DNA from: Deltaproteobacteria bacterium
Lineage (GTDB): Bacteria; Myxococcota_A; UBA796; GCA-2862545
DNA: 64,000 bases
NCBI GenBank assembly: GCA_007693595.1
Contig: REDI01000050.1
Coordinates: 186,001-250,000, forward strand
Reading direction: 5' to 3'
Within the stretch, counting starts at the first letter, position 1. Each line of letters begins with the position of its first letter. The notes beneath the pieces were generated by a model. It saw only the letters and a list, made by a program, of their open reading frames with translations. It was not told the DNA's origin and did not search any database. Positions 25,301-34,387 of the stretch are shown here, one piece after another. The position numbers and the translations under genes are program-made.

Positions 25301-27720
25301 CGCTCGGTACGGCAGCGTTGGCCCAGAGAACCGGCGATACCGAGTTGCTTGCTCGTGCGCACGGGATCCTCTCGGAGCACGTGGACGCCGAGCCGGTCAG
25401 CGCGGCGCACGCGCTGTGGTCTGGACAGCTCGCCGAGGCAGCGGGCCTCCACGACGAAGCCCTCACCCAGTACCATCGCGCCCTCGAGCTTCGTCCGGTC
25501 TCGGTCGCAGCCTTCGATGGGGCGCGGCGTCTGCTCTTGAACGCGTCCGATGCCGAGGGCCTCAAGGAGCTCTGGTCCAAGGCGCGCCCGGACCAGGCCT
25601 ATGGCTTGGCGCTGGATCTAGAGCAGGTCGAGGCCTACGAGGCGGCGGTCGAGGTCTGGAGGTCCTTGGACCGAGGGGACACGTCCAATCTCGGGATCTG
25701 GTCGCAGCTCGAGGTCGCCTTGTCGCGGGTCGACGCGTGGCGCGAGGTCTACGACATCGCCACCCGGCGCGCCGAGACGGTCGTCGATGAGGACGAGCGC
25801 GAGGTGATCCACGCCAAGCGTCGCTGGCTCCTCGCGCAGAAGCTGGCCGAGACCGACGAGGCCTGGTCTCTCTACCAGTCGCTCCACGAAGAGAACTCCG
25901 ATGACCGCGACGTGACCTCGGCCTTGGCGCGGATCGCGATGGCCCGCGGCGAGACCCGGATGGCGATCGGCTTTCTCGAGAACCTCGCCCAGGGGGCGTC
26001 GGATCCCAAGGAATCTGCTGCGCTTCAAGTCCGCATCGCTGAGGTCCATGAACACGCTCAGAACGTCGCCGATGCGCGTCAGGCGCTCTTCGATGCGCTC
26101 GACTACGTGCCCGACTATCAGCCGGCCCTCGAGGGCCTCAAGAAGCTGGCAGCGACGCAGGACGACTGGAAGGCCATGCTCGATGTGCTCAAGCTGGAGC
26201 AGGGGCGCGTCAAGGGGGATCGCAAGATCGAAGTCCTGCGCGAGATCGCTCGCCTCAATGCTGAGCACGTCGATGACGACGGGGTGGTCCTCGAGGCCTG
26301 GCGCTCGGTGCTCGACGCGGCCCCTGACGATGTCGAGGCGCTACGAGCCAGTTTGGAGCTCGCCGAGAAGAAGAAGAGCTGGGAATCTTATCTGGATCTC
26401 GCCGTCCATCTCGCGGAGCATCTCTCCGGGGCAGAACGAACCGAGGTCCTGGGGCGGGCGGGGCTCGTAGGTCTCGACGAGCTGGAACGGGCCTCGAGTG
26501 TCGACCTGCTCGAGCGAGCGATCTCCGAGGGGCCCTCCTACGGACCCGCCGCGGATCGCCTCGTCTCGTGGTACCGAGGCCGTGGCGAGAGAGATCAGGT
26601 GGTCCGCGTCCTGTCCTCGCAGGCCGACGGGGTCGCCGATCCCGAAAAGAAGGGATCCTTGTACGCGGATGCTGCGGAGATCCTCCAGGAGGCGCGGCAG
26701 ACGGATAAGGCGATCGAGCTATACAAAAAGGCGATCCACATCCGGCCGGACGAGCCCAGAGCGCTCAGGTATCTGGCGGATCATCTCTTTGAGCGGGGCG
26801 AGATCGCCGAAGCCTTACCTGTCTTCGAGCGCCTCGCACCGACGGTCGCCGAGGGGCAGGATCTCGACGACTTCGACGTGCGGATGGAGCTCTCGACCTT
26901 CTTCCACCGGCTGGCTCGCATGTTGATCGACAAGGATCGTGCGGGCGAGGCCCTGAGCTACGCGGAGAGAGCGCTCGAGTTCAATCCCTCGCATCAGCCC
27001 ACCCTCGAGATGGCCGCCCCGTTGCTGATCGCCAATGAGTCTTGGGATCGAGCCTACGATGTGCTCCGACAGCTCCTCCAGCTCTCGGGAGGCCAAGGTG
27101 AGCCCAAAAAGGTCGCGCGCATGTACGCCCAACTCGGGCTTGTGGAGCGGGCTCTGGGCCGCTCCGACAAGGCGCGCAAGCACTTCGATAAAGCGCTCTC
27201 GCGGGTGCCGCACCACGTCGATGCGCTCAAAGGGCTCGCCCTGCTCCACGAAGACCACCAAGAGTGGACGCAGCTCCTCGATATCTACAACGGTGTGATC
27301 GGACACGCGACCGAGCCCTCCGATGTGACGGCCGCTTACCTGACCAAGGGGCGGATCCTCGACGATCAGATGGGTCGGGCCGATAAGGCTGCCCAGCACT
27401 ACGAGCGGAGCCTCGCGTACGACGCGAACCAGCCGCAGGTCCTCCTCCGATTGGCCGAGCTGGCTTGGCGACGGAACGACTGGGACGAGACGGCGGCTCA
27501 GGCCCAGCGAGGGCTTGACCTGATCTTCAACCCGAGCCCGCTCCGCGCCGATCTCTGGCTCTGCCTGGCTGCGGCCCGTCACGGGCTGGGACAGCGGGCT
27601 CGGGCCCATCAGGCCCTCGACAGGGCGCGGTCCGACGCGCCGGATCTCGACCTTGGCGAGCAGCCTCTGGTGGACCTTGAGGCCCTTCGAGTTCGCGTGC
27701 GGAGCAGGTTACCCAAGTAG
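22393..27720 (+). CDS. Giant TPR-repeat protein
   Basis: 1775 residues from GTG. The first 200 are Pro-, Glu- and Asp-rich low complexity, starting NDPIADFFGEDTDWLDD. The rest is a run of degenerate and canonical tetratricopeptide repeats, for example CYGRALELQPGHAIALDEQ, YRKAIHIRPDEP-like KAIELYKKAIHIRPDEPRAL, and YAERALEFNPSHQPTLEM. No signal peptide or membrane helix is visible, so it is probably cytoplasmic and acts as a scaffold. Very large TPR proteins occur in Myxococcota polarity and motility systems, but nothing here ties it to one. The next gene, 48 bases on, also has TPR-like repeats. Confidence 0.88.
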   Translation: MGGKNENDPIADFFGEDTDWLDDETGSVPKQPDPAPTLPPQPAPELKGAAPERREPPVRPPVPPPPPPPLKPATEAFRAAPTEPRGVTLEERQPPSKDPAPHNVADDTVGSFLEPVSEGPPVSAPDDQATLTDDEPGPFPDVVVEEDRAEDIADLSNPGSPSPLSRDEPSEEIVISAQPVEAPEPEPDEGPAPVRDDRVSWSPSDEETTWRELCEPVERLARSVSDEQVAAALLIEAARIRRDRLGEPDEALSLLEQAKEKGATGPEFHALLSETAVRLADYDYAARAMADRAERLTGAAAAEAWQAAGMIARRRLRDLEMSERHLRRAVKADPSDYASLSLLRDQLAVKGREAERAEVLQDLSKLASGRVAAEAWWELGRLYLGLDEINAARAAFEQGRAADPSQAQCFLSLQTLYQHLGDDMALGQLYMVESKRAEGPDAGQWAIEAARAFVDAREVDAADEAFGIAVEHGHPLARREQQAWFVATQRHRDYERALVAEIEELEGEEGVAHAWYRLGWLREHELEDLQGALTAYRSAVDLDAAAGPAAESVARVLLADGQYEELIKFWQRRVEAADDPDLRCSVLLRMAEISEAHLSDDHRARAYLEQLLGIKPEERTALESLRRIYRRLKSWAELAVVYETLASIESAPEARAQHLARAGNVWRYEAKDPAQARDCYGRALELQPGHAIALDEQVDLLEDAQEWEEQARVLRSAADAVLLDDDKVRLSYRSGRVWLDRVGDPQRAGEAFRNCLRYNSGFLPALGMLKQIAARSDQGQEIYRLYLQQAQALEEPSARHWRLLAAANLADRLTGGDPGRDLGAILERDPTHPGAVAAQELRLLSLGAKVGLLNLYRRVLQSTPDSPRRVVLNARVAGLFEALGDDAGSHAPLTEAIQSAAEGTPFRALARLAESRRLWDLAVHALEKSDSAEDRLERARLLTVRLKRPDEALELYKALLSLPETALGAALGTAALAQRTGDTELLARAHGILSEHVDAEPVSAAHALWSGQLAEAAGLHDEALTQYHRALELRPVSVAAFDGARRLLLNASDAEGLKELWSKARPDQAYGLALDLEQVEAYEAAVEVWRSLDRGDTSNLGIWSQLEVALSRVDAWREVYDIATRRAETVVDEDEREVIHAKRRWLLAQKLAETDEAWSLYQSLHEENSDDRDVTSALARIAMARGETRMAIGFLENLAQGASDPKESAALQVRIAEVHEHAQNVADARQALFDALDYVPDYQPALEGLKKLAATQDDWKAMLDVLKLEQGRVKGDRKIEVLREIARLNAEHVDDDGVVLEAWRSVLDAAPDDVEALRASLELAEKKKSWESYLDLAVHLAEHLSGAERTEVLGRAGLVGLDELERASSVDLLERAISEGPSYGPAADRLVSWYRGRGERDQVVRVLSSQADGVADPEKKGSLYADAAEILQEARQTDKAIELYKKAIHIRPDEPRALRYLADHLFERGEIAEALPVFERLAPTVAEGQDLDDFDVRMELSTFFHRLARMLIDKDRAGEALSYAERALEFNPSHQPTLEMAAPLLIANESWDRAYDVLRQLLQLSGGQGEPKKVARMYAQLGLVERALGRSDKARKHFDKALSRVPHHVDALKGLALLHEDHQEWTQLLDIYNGVIGHATEPSDVTAAYLTKGRILDDQMGRADKAAQHYERSLAYDANQPQVLLRLAELAWRRNDWDETAAQAQRGLDLIFNPSPLRADLWLCLAAARHGLGQRARAHQALDRARSDAPDLDLGEQPLVDLEALRVRVRSRLPK

Positions 27721-27768
27721 TCGACCCCCGCGCCTTGGGGGGATGGGAGTTCCAGGTGGTCGACTTCG

Positions 27769-29160
27769 GTGCTACACTGCATAGGGAAGCCCCTGTGCCG
27801 TGGACAGACCGCCTTGGATAAGCAGAGCAAACTCCACCGATACAGTCATAAGGACTACACCGAGGTCGTCGACTTTCCGGTCGAGATTGTAGGTCGAGAC
27901 GGGGTCATCCGTCGCTATTGCTTCGAAGACGCGGTTCGGCTCTACCAGCGTCGGGTCACCTTTGCCCCCATCCGGTACCGCGACCGCGATCTGGTCGATG
28001 CCGAGATCAGCCACTGTCGAAGTCGTATTGATCAGCTACGTCGGTCCTTCTTCTACCGTTTCGGGTGGGGTACGCCCGAAGGCGAGCCCGAGCCCGAACA
28101 GGTCTTCGGCGACCTCGCAGGCGAGATCGCAGCCTTCATCTGTCGGGTCCTGCGGGTCGAAGGCCGCCCCGACGTTCGGCTCGATCCCGTCGAAGAGGGG
28201 AGCGACGGTGTTGGGACATGGTATCTGAGCCCACGCGGATCGGATCAGGGCATGATGTTGTACGTCTACCGCTTCGACCGGCAAGATCGCGACACGGTCC
28301 GGGAGCGGTTCTTCGCCGTTCTCAAGCGCTACGAGGCCTCCGACCCCGAGGAGCAACTGCTCGCCTTCCACCACGCGGCGGACTGTGGCTTCATCCTTAC
28401 GGCCCAAGAGGGGCACTTCGACGGCCTGGTCAGCCTCCAAGCCGACGACGGCATCATCCGCGATGTCGCGCCGTCCAACTGGGAGCGCGCCGTCGACTTC
28501 GTCCGCCTCGGCCGCTACCAAGACGCCCTTCGAGCGGTCCACGAGGTGGTAGAGGCCCAGCCAATGGACCGTAGAGCCTACATCTTGGGGGCGGTCCTGG
28601 CCGATCATCTCGATCGCGAAGCGGAGCTGCTCGCGTTGGCTCAGGTAGGCTCCATGTACTTTCCCAGCGATCCTGATCTTCAGCTCTGGCTTGGGGTGGC
28701 CTTGTCCCGTGCGGGCCAGTGGTCCCAGGCCGCGGCACCTCTCAGAGCCCTGCTCGCTTCACGGCCCGGTGCGGCCAACGCCCGCCTCGCCTTGCTCGAC
28801 ATCTACCTGCGTCGAGGTCAGGTCATCGATGGGCTCAAGCTCTTGCTTCAGCCGATGGTCGATGACTCTGACGAGGCGCAGACGGCCCACGCATTGCGCA
28901 TGGTGGCGCGGGCGACTCGACTCACAGCGATCGTGCTCCTGTGTGGGCTCATCGTGCAGGCGGTCGGCGTGGCGCTGGTCTGGATCGTCGGTCTTGCCGG
29001 TCTGATCGTCAACGGCCTTGGGGTCTTGCTGATGATCCTGGCGCTGTTGGGCCTCTTCGTCGAGGCTGCGCGCCAACTCGAGGCTGCTTCTTTCGGCGAG
29101 GTCGCTTGGTGGTCCCGCCGCGTGAATAAGTCCCCACGCCTATCCCCACCGCTCGTCTAG
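27769..29160 (+). CDS. TPR-like protein with C-terminal membrane helices
   Basis: Up to 463 residues from GTG at 27769. The start is uncertain: a TTG at 27814 (LDKQSKLHRYSHKDY) is the next candidate, and the sequence at 27771-27780 looks like a -10 box. The N-terminal half is an unrecognised alpha/beta region (VVDFPVEIVGRDGVIRRYCF). About residues 245-375 are TPR-like (AVDFVRLGRYQDALRAVHEV, LWLGVALSRAGQWSQAAAPL). Two membrane helices follow at about 388-432 (AIVLLCGLIVQAVGVALVW and LIVNGLGVLLMILALLGLF). It is likely an inner-membrane partner of the giant TPR protein; that is inference from position. Confidence 0.78.
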   Translation: MLHCIGKPLCRGQTALDKQSKLHRYSHKDYTEVVDFPVEIVGRDGVIRRYCFEDAVRLYQRRVTFAPIRYRDRDLVDAEISHCRSRIDQLRRSFFYRFGWGTPEGEPEPEQVFGDLAGEIAAFICRVLRVEGRPDVRLDPVEEGSDGVGTWYLSPRGSDQGMMLYVYRFDRQDRDTVRERFFAVLKRYEASDPEEQLLAFHHAADCGFILTAQEGHFDGLVSLQADDGIIRDVAPSNWERAVDFVRLGRYQDALRAVHEVVEAQPMDRRAYILGAVLADHLDREAELLALAQVGSMYFPSDPDLQLWLGVALSRAGQWSQAAAPLRALLASRPGAANARLALLDIYLRRGQVIDGLKLLLQPMVDDSDEAQTAHALRMVARATRLTAIVLLCGLIVQAVGVALVWIVGLAGLIVNGLGVLLMILALLGLFVEAARQLEAASFGEVAWWSRRVNKSPRLSPPLV

Positions 29161-29162
29161 AA

Positions 29163-29182
29163 GGCTGACGGGAAGGTCAGCC
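29163..29182. terminator. Hairpin between convergent genes
   Basis: GGCTGAC and GTCAGCC form a perfect 7-bp stem around a six-base loop, right between the stops of the TPR membrane protein and grpE. It could act in both directions. No clear T-run follows on either strand. Confidence 0.45.
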
Positions 29183-29191
29183 GAGCGCCGA

Positions 29192-29878
29192 TCAGGCCTC
29201 TGCAGGCTCCTCGTACTTGCCGATCACGACCTGGGCTGGTTGGATGACCCGGTCGCCCACGCACCACCCGGTGCTGTGTACGGTGACGATCTTGCCGTCC
29301 TGCTCGGGGTCGGTCACGGGCAGGATCGCCAGCGCGTCGTGCACTCTGGGATCGAAGGCGGCGCCTTCGCCTGGAACTTCGCTCAGTCCGAGCTCCTTCA
29401 TCTGACGGCCGAACTGCTGCAGGACCATCCGGACCCCACCGCGGAGATCGTCGGCGGTACCTCCTGCGTCGAGGGCACGCTTGAGGTTCTGGACTGGCTC
29501 GAAGAATCGCTCCACGACCTCTCCAGCTTTGCGCTCGGCCTTGGCTTCGGCGAGGACCTGTTGACGTTTCCGAAAGGCGTCCATCTCTTTTTGAAGATCG
29601 GTGTACGCCTTGCTCACGGTGCGCAGGCGCGCGGACTGTTCTTCGAGCTGCGCGCGCAGGCGCTCGAGCTCCCCGGAGTTTGCGGAGGGAAGGGGCTCGG
29701 GATCCGCGGCGGGCTCGATGACCTCGGGTTCGAGGGCCTCGGCCTTGTCTGGGGGGTCGCCCTCGGGCTGGGGCGGGGAGGGGGACTCGGACTCGCTATC
29801 GGAGGCTTCGGAGGTCTCGGACTCGAGGTTCTCGTCGGTCGGCTCTTCGGGGTTTGTAGACTCGTCGCGCTCGATCAT
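29192..29878 (-). CDS. grpE: Nucleotide exchange factor GrpE
   Basis: 228 residues from the ATG at 29878, which has GAGG six bases upstream. The first 85 residues are a very acidic, Ser- and Pro-rich extension; then comes a coiled coil (LERLRAQLEEQSARLR) and the GrpE head, with FRKRQQVLAEAKAE, VERFFEPVQNLKRAL and the C-terminal signature VHSTGWCVGDRVIQPAQVVI. GrpE drives ADP release from DnaK in protein folding and heat shock. Neither dnaK nor dnaJ is in the window, and no CIRCE element was seen upstream. Confidence 0.93.
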   Translation of the reverse strand: MIERDESTNPEEPTDENLESETSEASDSESESPSPPQPEGDPPDKAEALEPEVIEPAADPEPLPSANSGELERLRAQLEEQSARLRTVSKAYTDLQKEMDAFRKRQQVLAEAKAERKAGEVVERFFEPVQNLKRALDAGGTADDLRGGVRMVLQQFGRQMKELGLSEVPGEGAAFDPRVHDALAILPVTDPEQDGKIVTVHSTGWCVGDRVIQPAQVVIGKYEEPAEA

Positions 29879-30018
29879 GGCTTGCCTCGGGAGGGGAAGA
29901 CGGCTCGGGTTGGATGTGGGGGAGGGTAACCGCGGTTGGTGTTCGGGCAAGACCTCGCCGCTAGGGCTCCTGCGCATTAGGGCTTCGCCCCGGCCCAGGT
30001 GCCCGGCAAGGAGGAGCG

Positions 30019-31296
30019 GTGGACGATCGACAGGTGCGCATCTTGGTGGTGCTCACGGCGATGGTGGCGGTTCTGGGGCTGATCTACGCGCTCGCCCCCC
30101 GCCAAGGCGCCGAGGAGCCCTGGGCCCAGGAAGCGACCCATCGTGTCTGGACCCTGGAGCCTGATCAGGTCCAGACGCTGTCGGTGACCCGAGGCCAGGG
30201 CCCGCCGGCACTCCTTCGCCGGAAGGGCCGAACCTGGCAGATGGTCGAACCCGAAGCTCGCGAGGCGGACCCGCGGGTGGTGGATAGGGTGCTACGGGAG
30301 CTCGGTCGTATCGAGCTTGGCGTGCCGCTGGAGCGGACCGACCCTCGTGAGCTGGGTCTGGGCGAGCCACCTCGGGGAAAGGTCCAGGTCGAGCTGCGAA
30401 GTGGCGAGCAGCTCGAGCTCGATCTCGGGGACATCGCGCCGGTCGGGTGGCACACCTACGCCCGCGCCCCCGACGGCACCCTGGTGGTGCTCCCGGGACA
30501 CTTCGACGACGAAGTTCTGCTTCCTCCAAGTGCCTTTCGTGAGTCCAGCGTGCTTCGTTACGAGCTGACGTCCGTGGTCGGGGTCGAGCTGCACAGCCCG
30601 CGCGGGGTGCTGCGCGTCCAGCGCGACGAGGCGGGGGAGTGGTGGCTCGTCGACTGGGGGCGCGCCGATCTCGACGCCCTCGAGAACCTGGTGGTATCTC
30701 TGCTCGATCTTCGAGTTCAGGCCTTTCACGATGAGCTCGTGCCCGGGGGGCTGACCGATCCCAAGCATCGCGCGGTGGTGCGGCTCGCCGACGGCGCGGC
30801 CGTCGAGGCCCGCTTCGGAGATGACTTGCCCATGGGACGAATGGTCCAGACCTATGCCGGTGACATCGGGGTGCTTCCGAGCGAGATGCTCGCCCTGCTC
30901 GACCAGGGGCCCACCGATCTCATGGATGGGGCGGCCTTCCCAATCCGTCGTGACGGCATCGATGGCATCGATCTGTCGATCGACGGCCAGCGGGCTGAGC
31001 TCCGCGGAGGACAAGGCCGCTGGCAAGCCAAGGGCCTCTCGGGTGCCGACGCGATCCGCCTCGTCGAGGCCGTCCGTCGAGCGCGACTCGACCTGCCGCC
31101 GAAAGAGCGGCTGGAGTCGCTGGGGGAGCGGACCGGGCAGGTGCGCATCCGCCAGGGGGATCGCGGCACGCGCGTCATCGAGATCGGGTCAGTCGAAGGG
31201 GGAAAGCGACGGCTGCGCGATGTATCGGGCGGCCCGATCACGACCCTCGACGAGTCCTGGATCCAGACGATCGTCGAGCGCTTTCCCAAGGACTGA
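30019..31296 (+). CDS. DUF4340-like membrane-anchored protein
   Basis: 425 residues from GTG behind GGAGGAGC. One N-terminal membrane helix (about 7-26, ILVVLTAMVAVLGLIYAL) anchors a large beta-rich periplasmic region with the repeated DUF4340 pattern: Trp/Leu-rich strands such as RRKGRTWQMVEPEAREAD and DEAGEWWLVDWGRADLDAL each followed by a helix. DUF4340 proteins often sit next to an ABC transporter with a GldG-like subunit; here the gene stands alone. Function is unknown. It is divergent from grpE and convergent with the M50-type protease. Confidence 0.8.
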   Translation: MDDRQVRILVVLTAMVAVLGLIYALAPRQGAEEPWAQEATHRVWTLEPDQVQTLSVTRGQGPPALLRRKGRTWQMVEPEAREADPRVVDRVLRELGRIELGVPLERTDPRELGLGEPPRGKVQVELRSGEQLELDLGDIAPVGWHTYARAPDGTLVVLPGHFDDEVLLPPSAFRESSVLRYELTSVVGVELHSPRGVLRVQRDEAGEWWLVDWGRADLDALENLVVSLLDLRVQAFHDELVPGGLTDPKHRAVVRLADGAAVEARFGDDLPMGRMVQTYAGDIGVLPSEMLALLDQGPTDLMDGAAFPIRRDGIDGIDLSIDGQRAELRGGQGRWQAKGLSGADAIRLVEAVRRARLDLPPKERLESLGERTGQVRIRQGDRGTRVIEIGSVEGGKRRLRDVSGGPITTLDESWIQTIVERFPKD

Positions 31297-31309
31297 GCCG
31301 TTCCTACCC

Positions 31310-31978
31310 TCAGACGAGCAGCTTCCGTCCGACGATCAAGATCCCGATCCCGAGTACCACCCATCCCATGCCCCATACGAGCGAGGGCACGCCGGTGAGC
31401 TGCTCGAGCTTGGCCGCGTCGCTGAGGAGCTCCTGCTCGGAAGCCATGACGAGCACGTCGCTCCACACGTCGTAGATCCCGTACACCACGCTGAAGACCC
31501 CGAGCGCGCGCAGGCCCCACCGGAGGGCGATCGAAGGGAGGAAGAGCGCGAGGGGGAGCAGCACGAGGCCGCTGATCAACGTAAAGATCTGCCCGAAGCT
31601 CAGCCACGCCATCAGCGGAAAGGGCAGGGCGATCAAGAGTCCGGCGAGAAAGAGCGCGACCCCTCGGCTCGTCATGGTGTCGCGGCTGAAGAGCAGAAAG
31701 GCCATGCCCGTGAGCATCGATCCCAGGTAGCCCGCGTTCAGGATGACCAGCGGGTTGCCACCTCGCGTGACGGTATACCCCCCTTCTTGGGGGCTCAGCC
31801 CGATCTCGAGCACCTCGCCGCCGGTGAGCCATGCCGCCGTCGCGTGGCCGAGCTCATGAAAGAGCACCACGATGATCTTCAGCGGCCACAAGGCCCAGTG
31901 ATGCCACGCCCAGCCGAAGCCGACTGCGATGGCGAGCAGGATGATCAGCCGTAACCACGGGGTTCGATGTTCAGACAG
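31310..31978 (-). CDS. M50-type membrane zinc metalloprotease (M50B-like)
   Basis: 222 residues if started at CTG 31978. The HELGH zinc motif lies in the second hydrophobic segment, with the AGYLGSM stretch and four further membrane helices, as in M50B-like site-2 proteases. A TTG at 31891 is the first ordinary start codon, but it would remove the first membrane helix (LRLIILLAIAVGFGWAW), which family members have. No ATG, GTG or TTG lies between the upstream in-frame stop (32003-32005) and 31891, while GGAGGG sits four bases before the CTG. The substrate is unknown. Confidence 0.82.
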   Translation of the reverse strand: MSEHRTPWLRLIILLAIAVGFGWAWHHWALWPLKIIVVLFHELGHATAAWLTGGEVLEIGLSPQEGGYTVTRGGNPLVILNAGYLGSMLTGMAFLLFSRDTMTSRGVALFLAGLLIALPFPLMAWLSFGQIFTLISGLVLLPLALFLPSIALRWGLRALGVFSVVYGIYDVWSDVLVMASEQELLSDAAKLEQLTGVPSLVWGMGWVVLGIGILIVGRKLLV

Positions 31979-32044
31979 ACGTCCCTCCGGTGTTAGACTC
32001 TTCTACCCCGTTGCGACCCTCCGACATCCCCTCCCGAGTCTGCC

Positions 32045-34387
32045 ATGGCCTTGCACGCCCTTCGACCCTTGGTGGTCGCCCTCATGATCGCGCCGTTCGG
32101 TCCTTGTGCCGATGGCCTCGATGATCCCGCCGAGGCGGCCCCCTCGGTGGCCGAGGCCGAAGACGTCGCCGAGCCCTCAACGCCCGAGCTCCACGGGGTG
32201 ACTCCCTCCGATCGAGAGCCCTTGCTCGACCTGCCCGATCCCGTTCGCACCGCGCTCCGTGAGCGCCAGTGGGACAAGGCGGCCGAGGCGCTCGAAGAGA
32301 TCTCCTTCGATGACATCACGGGTCGCCGCCGCGGCACGCTGGCCTTCTTGCGTGGTTGGGCGCTCATCCACGCGGGTCGGGCGGAAGAGGTGGAGCCCCT
32401 CCTCGATCGCATCACGCGCGGCGAGGGGGTGCCCGAGCCGCACGCCGCCTTGGTTCGGGCTGAGGTAAGGTCCGCCCTGGGGAACCACCGCGAGGCGATC
32501 GAGGCCCTCGACGCGATCCCCGAGTCCAGCGCCGTCTGGCTCCGGGGGCAGGTGATTCGGGCCGAGTCTCTCCGAAAGCTAGATCGCACCAAGGAGGCTT
32601 TCGAGATCTATCGTCAGCTCATCGAGCAGCCGGATCCAACACCCGGTGTCCCCGAGGCCCTGCTCGCCCTCGCACAGCGCGCGGGACATGGCTCCGATGA
32701 AGCCTACCCGCTGCTCCGCAGAGTGTGGGTCCGCTACCCCAAGTCCGACGCCTCCCGCGAGGGCTGGCCTGCCCTCAAGGCCTACGGGCGGAACCCGACC
32801 TGGCAAGAGCGGGCGCAGCGGGCCTATATCATGATGCGCAAGGGCTGGATTGCCGAAGCGCATGCCGAGACGCTCAACCTGTCGCCCCCCGCGGGCGACA
32901 CCTCCGACGAGGCGTGCATGCTCCTCTTCACGAAGGGGCGCACCACCTACCGCAAGAACCAACTCGCCAACTCCGTCTCCGCCTTCGGGGACATCGGCGA
33001 GCGCTGCCCCGCGGCCTCCGAAGACTGGGGCGCCCGCGGGCTGTACCTGATCGGGATGGCCCAGTTTCGTCGCGGGCTGCACAAGCAGGCGGCGGCCGCC
33101 TTTGCCAAGATCCCTGAACTCTACCCCGCCAGCACCTACGCCGATGATGGGTGGCTTCACGCAGGCATCGCTCTTCAAGAGGCTGGGCAGCTCGAGTCGG
33201 CCCGTGAACACTGGCTCAAGGCCCTCGAGGAGCAGCCCGACGGCGACACGACCCCCGAGTCCACCTGGAGGCTGGCCTGGTCGTGGTACCTCGACGGCGA
33301 CGCAGAGCAGGCGATCGCCATCGCCGAGCGTCTAGGTGCCTTGTCGCTTCACGGCGATCGCCGCCACGTCGAGTCGGGGCGATATTGGGCCGCGCGGTGG
33401 CAGCTCTACCCCGACGTCGACCATCCGACGGTACCCAGCGAGCTACCGGGCGCGCGCGAGCGTGCGGTCGAAGGCTGGGAGGCCCTGTGTCGCGAGCTTC
33501 CCCACAGCTACTATTCCGTGCTCGCCTTCAGCCGGCTCGTCGAGGTCGCACCGGAGCGCGCCCAGGCGCTCAGGGCGCGCCCCGAGGATCATGTGCGTGG
33601 GATCTCGCCTCCTCCTTGGCAAGTCCGCCCCGAGTTCTACCGCGATCCGGCCATACGAGCGGGGGTGGACCTCGCGCGGATGGGCCTGGTCCGCGAAGCC
33701 CGAGAGTCTTGGGCGCGTGCGGAGCATGGGCCGGAGAGTCCCGATGAGCACGCCTGGCTCTTTGAGCTCCAGATCCTCACCGGCGACTGGCTGATGACCC
33801 ACGACGCCATGCGCTCCTGGCTCGAGCACAACCCTCCTGGCACCTTGGGCGAGCGTCAGCCTTGGGTGATCCGAGTGGGCTACCCGGACCGCTACTGGGC
33901 CGAGGTCCAGGAAGCCACCGAGGGCTATAGCTACGATCCCCGCCTCTTTCACGCGTTGGTGCGAGAGGAGTCAAACTTCAATCGTAAGATCCGCTCTCAT
34001 GCGGGCGCGATCGGGCTCAGTCAGCTCATGCCGGCGACCGCCAAACAGACCGCGGGATGGATGCGGATCCCCGTGGGAGATCTCGATGATCCCTCCAACA
34101 ATCTCAAGATCGGGGCGCGCTACCTCGAGTCGGTCCTCAAGAGCTCCTCGGGCAGCCCCTTTCTGGCGCTCGCCGGGTACAACGCGGGCCCGGGTCGGGT
34201 GAGACAGTGGCTCACCGCCTGGGGTAACGTGCCGACCGACGAGTATGTGGAGCGCATTCCCTTCCGTGAGACCCGGGGCTACGTGCGTCGGGTCACGACC
34301 ACCTGGCAGACCTATCGCTTCCAGTTCGACGAGAGCGAGGCCTTCCCGGATCTCTCCGAGTTCAATCATCAGGCCAAACCCGAGTGA
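32045..34387 (+). CDS. Lytic transglycosylase, Slt70-like with TPR-type superhelix
   Basis: 780 residues with an N-terminal signal-like segment (LVVALMIAPFGPC, possibly a lipobox). A long alpha-helical repeat region (about 60-610) precedes the catalytic domain at about 625-770, with the family motifs HALVREESNFNRKI (catalytic Glu), GAIGLSQLMPATA, NLKIGARYL and LAGYNAGPGRVRQW. It cleaves the MurNAc-GlcNAc bond of peptidoglycan with formation of anhydro ends. The layout matches soluble lytic transglycosylase Slt. The stop overlaps the next start (GTGA), so the haemoglobin gene is coupled to it. Confidence 0.93.
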   Translation: MALHALRPLVVALMIAPFGPCADGLDDPAEAAPSVAEAEDVAEPSTPELHGVTPSDREPLLDLPDPVRTALRERQWDKAAEALEEISFDDITGRRRGTLAFLRGWALIHAGRAEEVEPLLDRITRGEGVPEPHAALVRAEVRSALGNHREAIEALDAIPESSAVWLRGQVIRAESLRKLDRTKEAFEIYRQLIEQPDPTPGVPEALLALAQRAGHGSDEAYPLLRRVWVRYPKSDASREGWPALKAYGRNPTWQERAQRAYIMMRKGWIAEAHAETLNLSPPAGDTSDEACMLLFTKGRTTYRKNQLANSVSAFGDIGERCPAASEDWGARGLYLIGMAQFRRGLHKQAAAAFAKIPELYPASTYADDGWLHAGIALQEAGQLESAREHWLKALEEQPDGDTTPESTWRLAWSWYLDGDAEQAIAIAERLGALSLHGDRRHVESGRYWAARWQLYPDVDHPTVPSELPGARERAVEGWEALCRELPHSYYSVLAFSRLVEVAPERAQALRARPEDHVRGISPPPWQVRPEFYRDPAIRAGVDLARMGLVREARESWARAEHGPESPDEHAWLFELQILTGDWLMTHDAMRSWLEHNPPGTLGERQPWVIRVGYPDRYWAEVQEATEGYSYDPRLFHALVREESNFNRKIRSHAGAIGLSQLMPATAKQTAGWMRIPVGDLDDPSNNLKIGARYLESVLKSSSGSPFLALAGYNAGPGRVRQWLTAWGNVPTDEYVERIPFRETRGYVRRVTTTWQTYRFQFDESEAFPDLSEFNHQAKPE

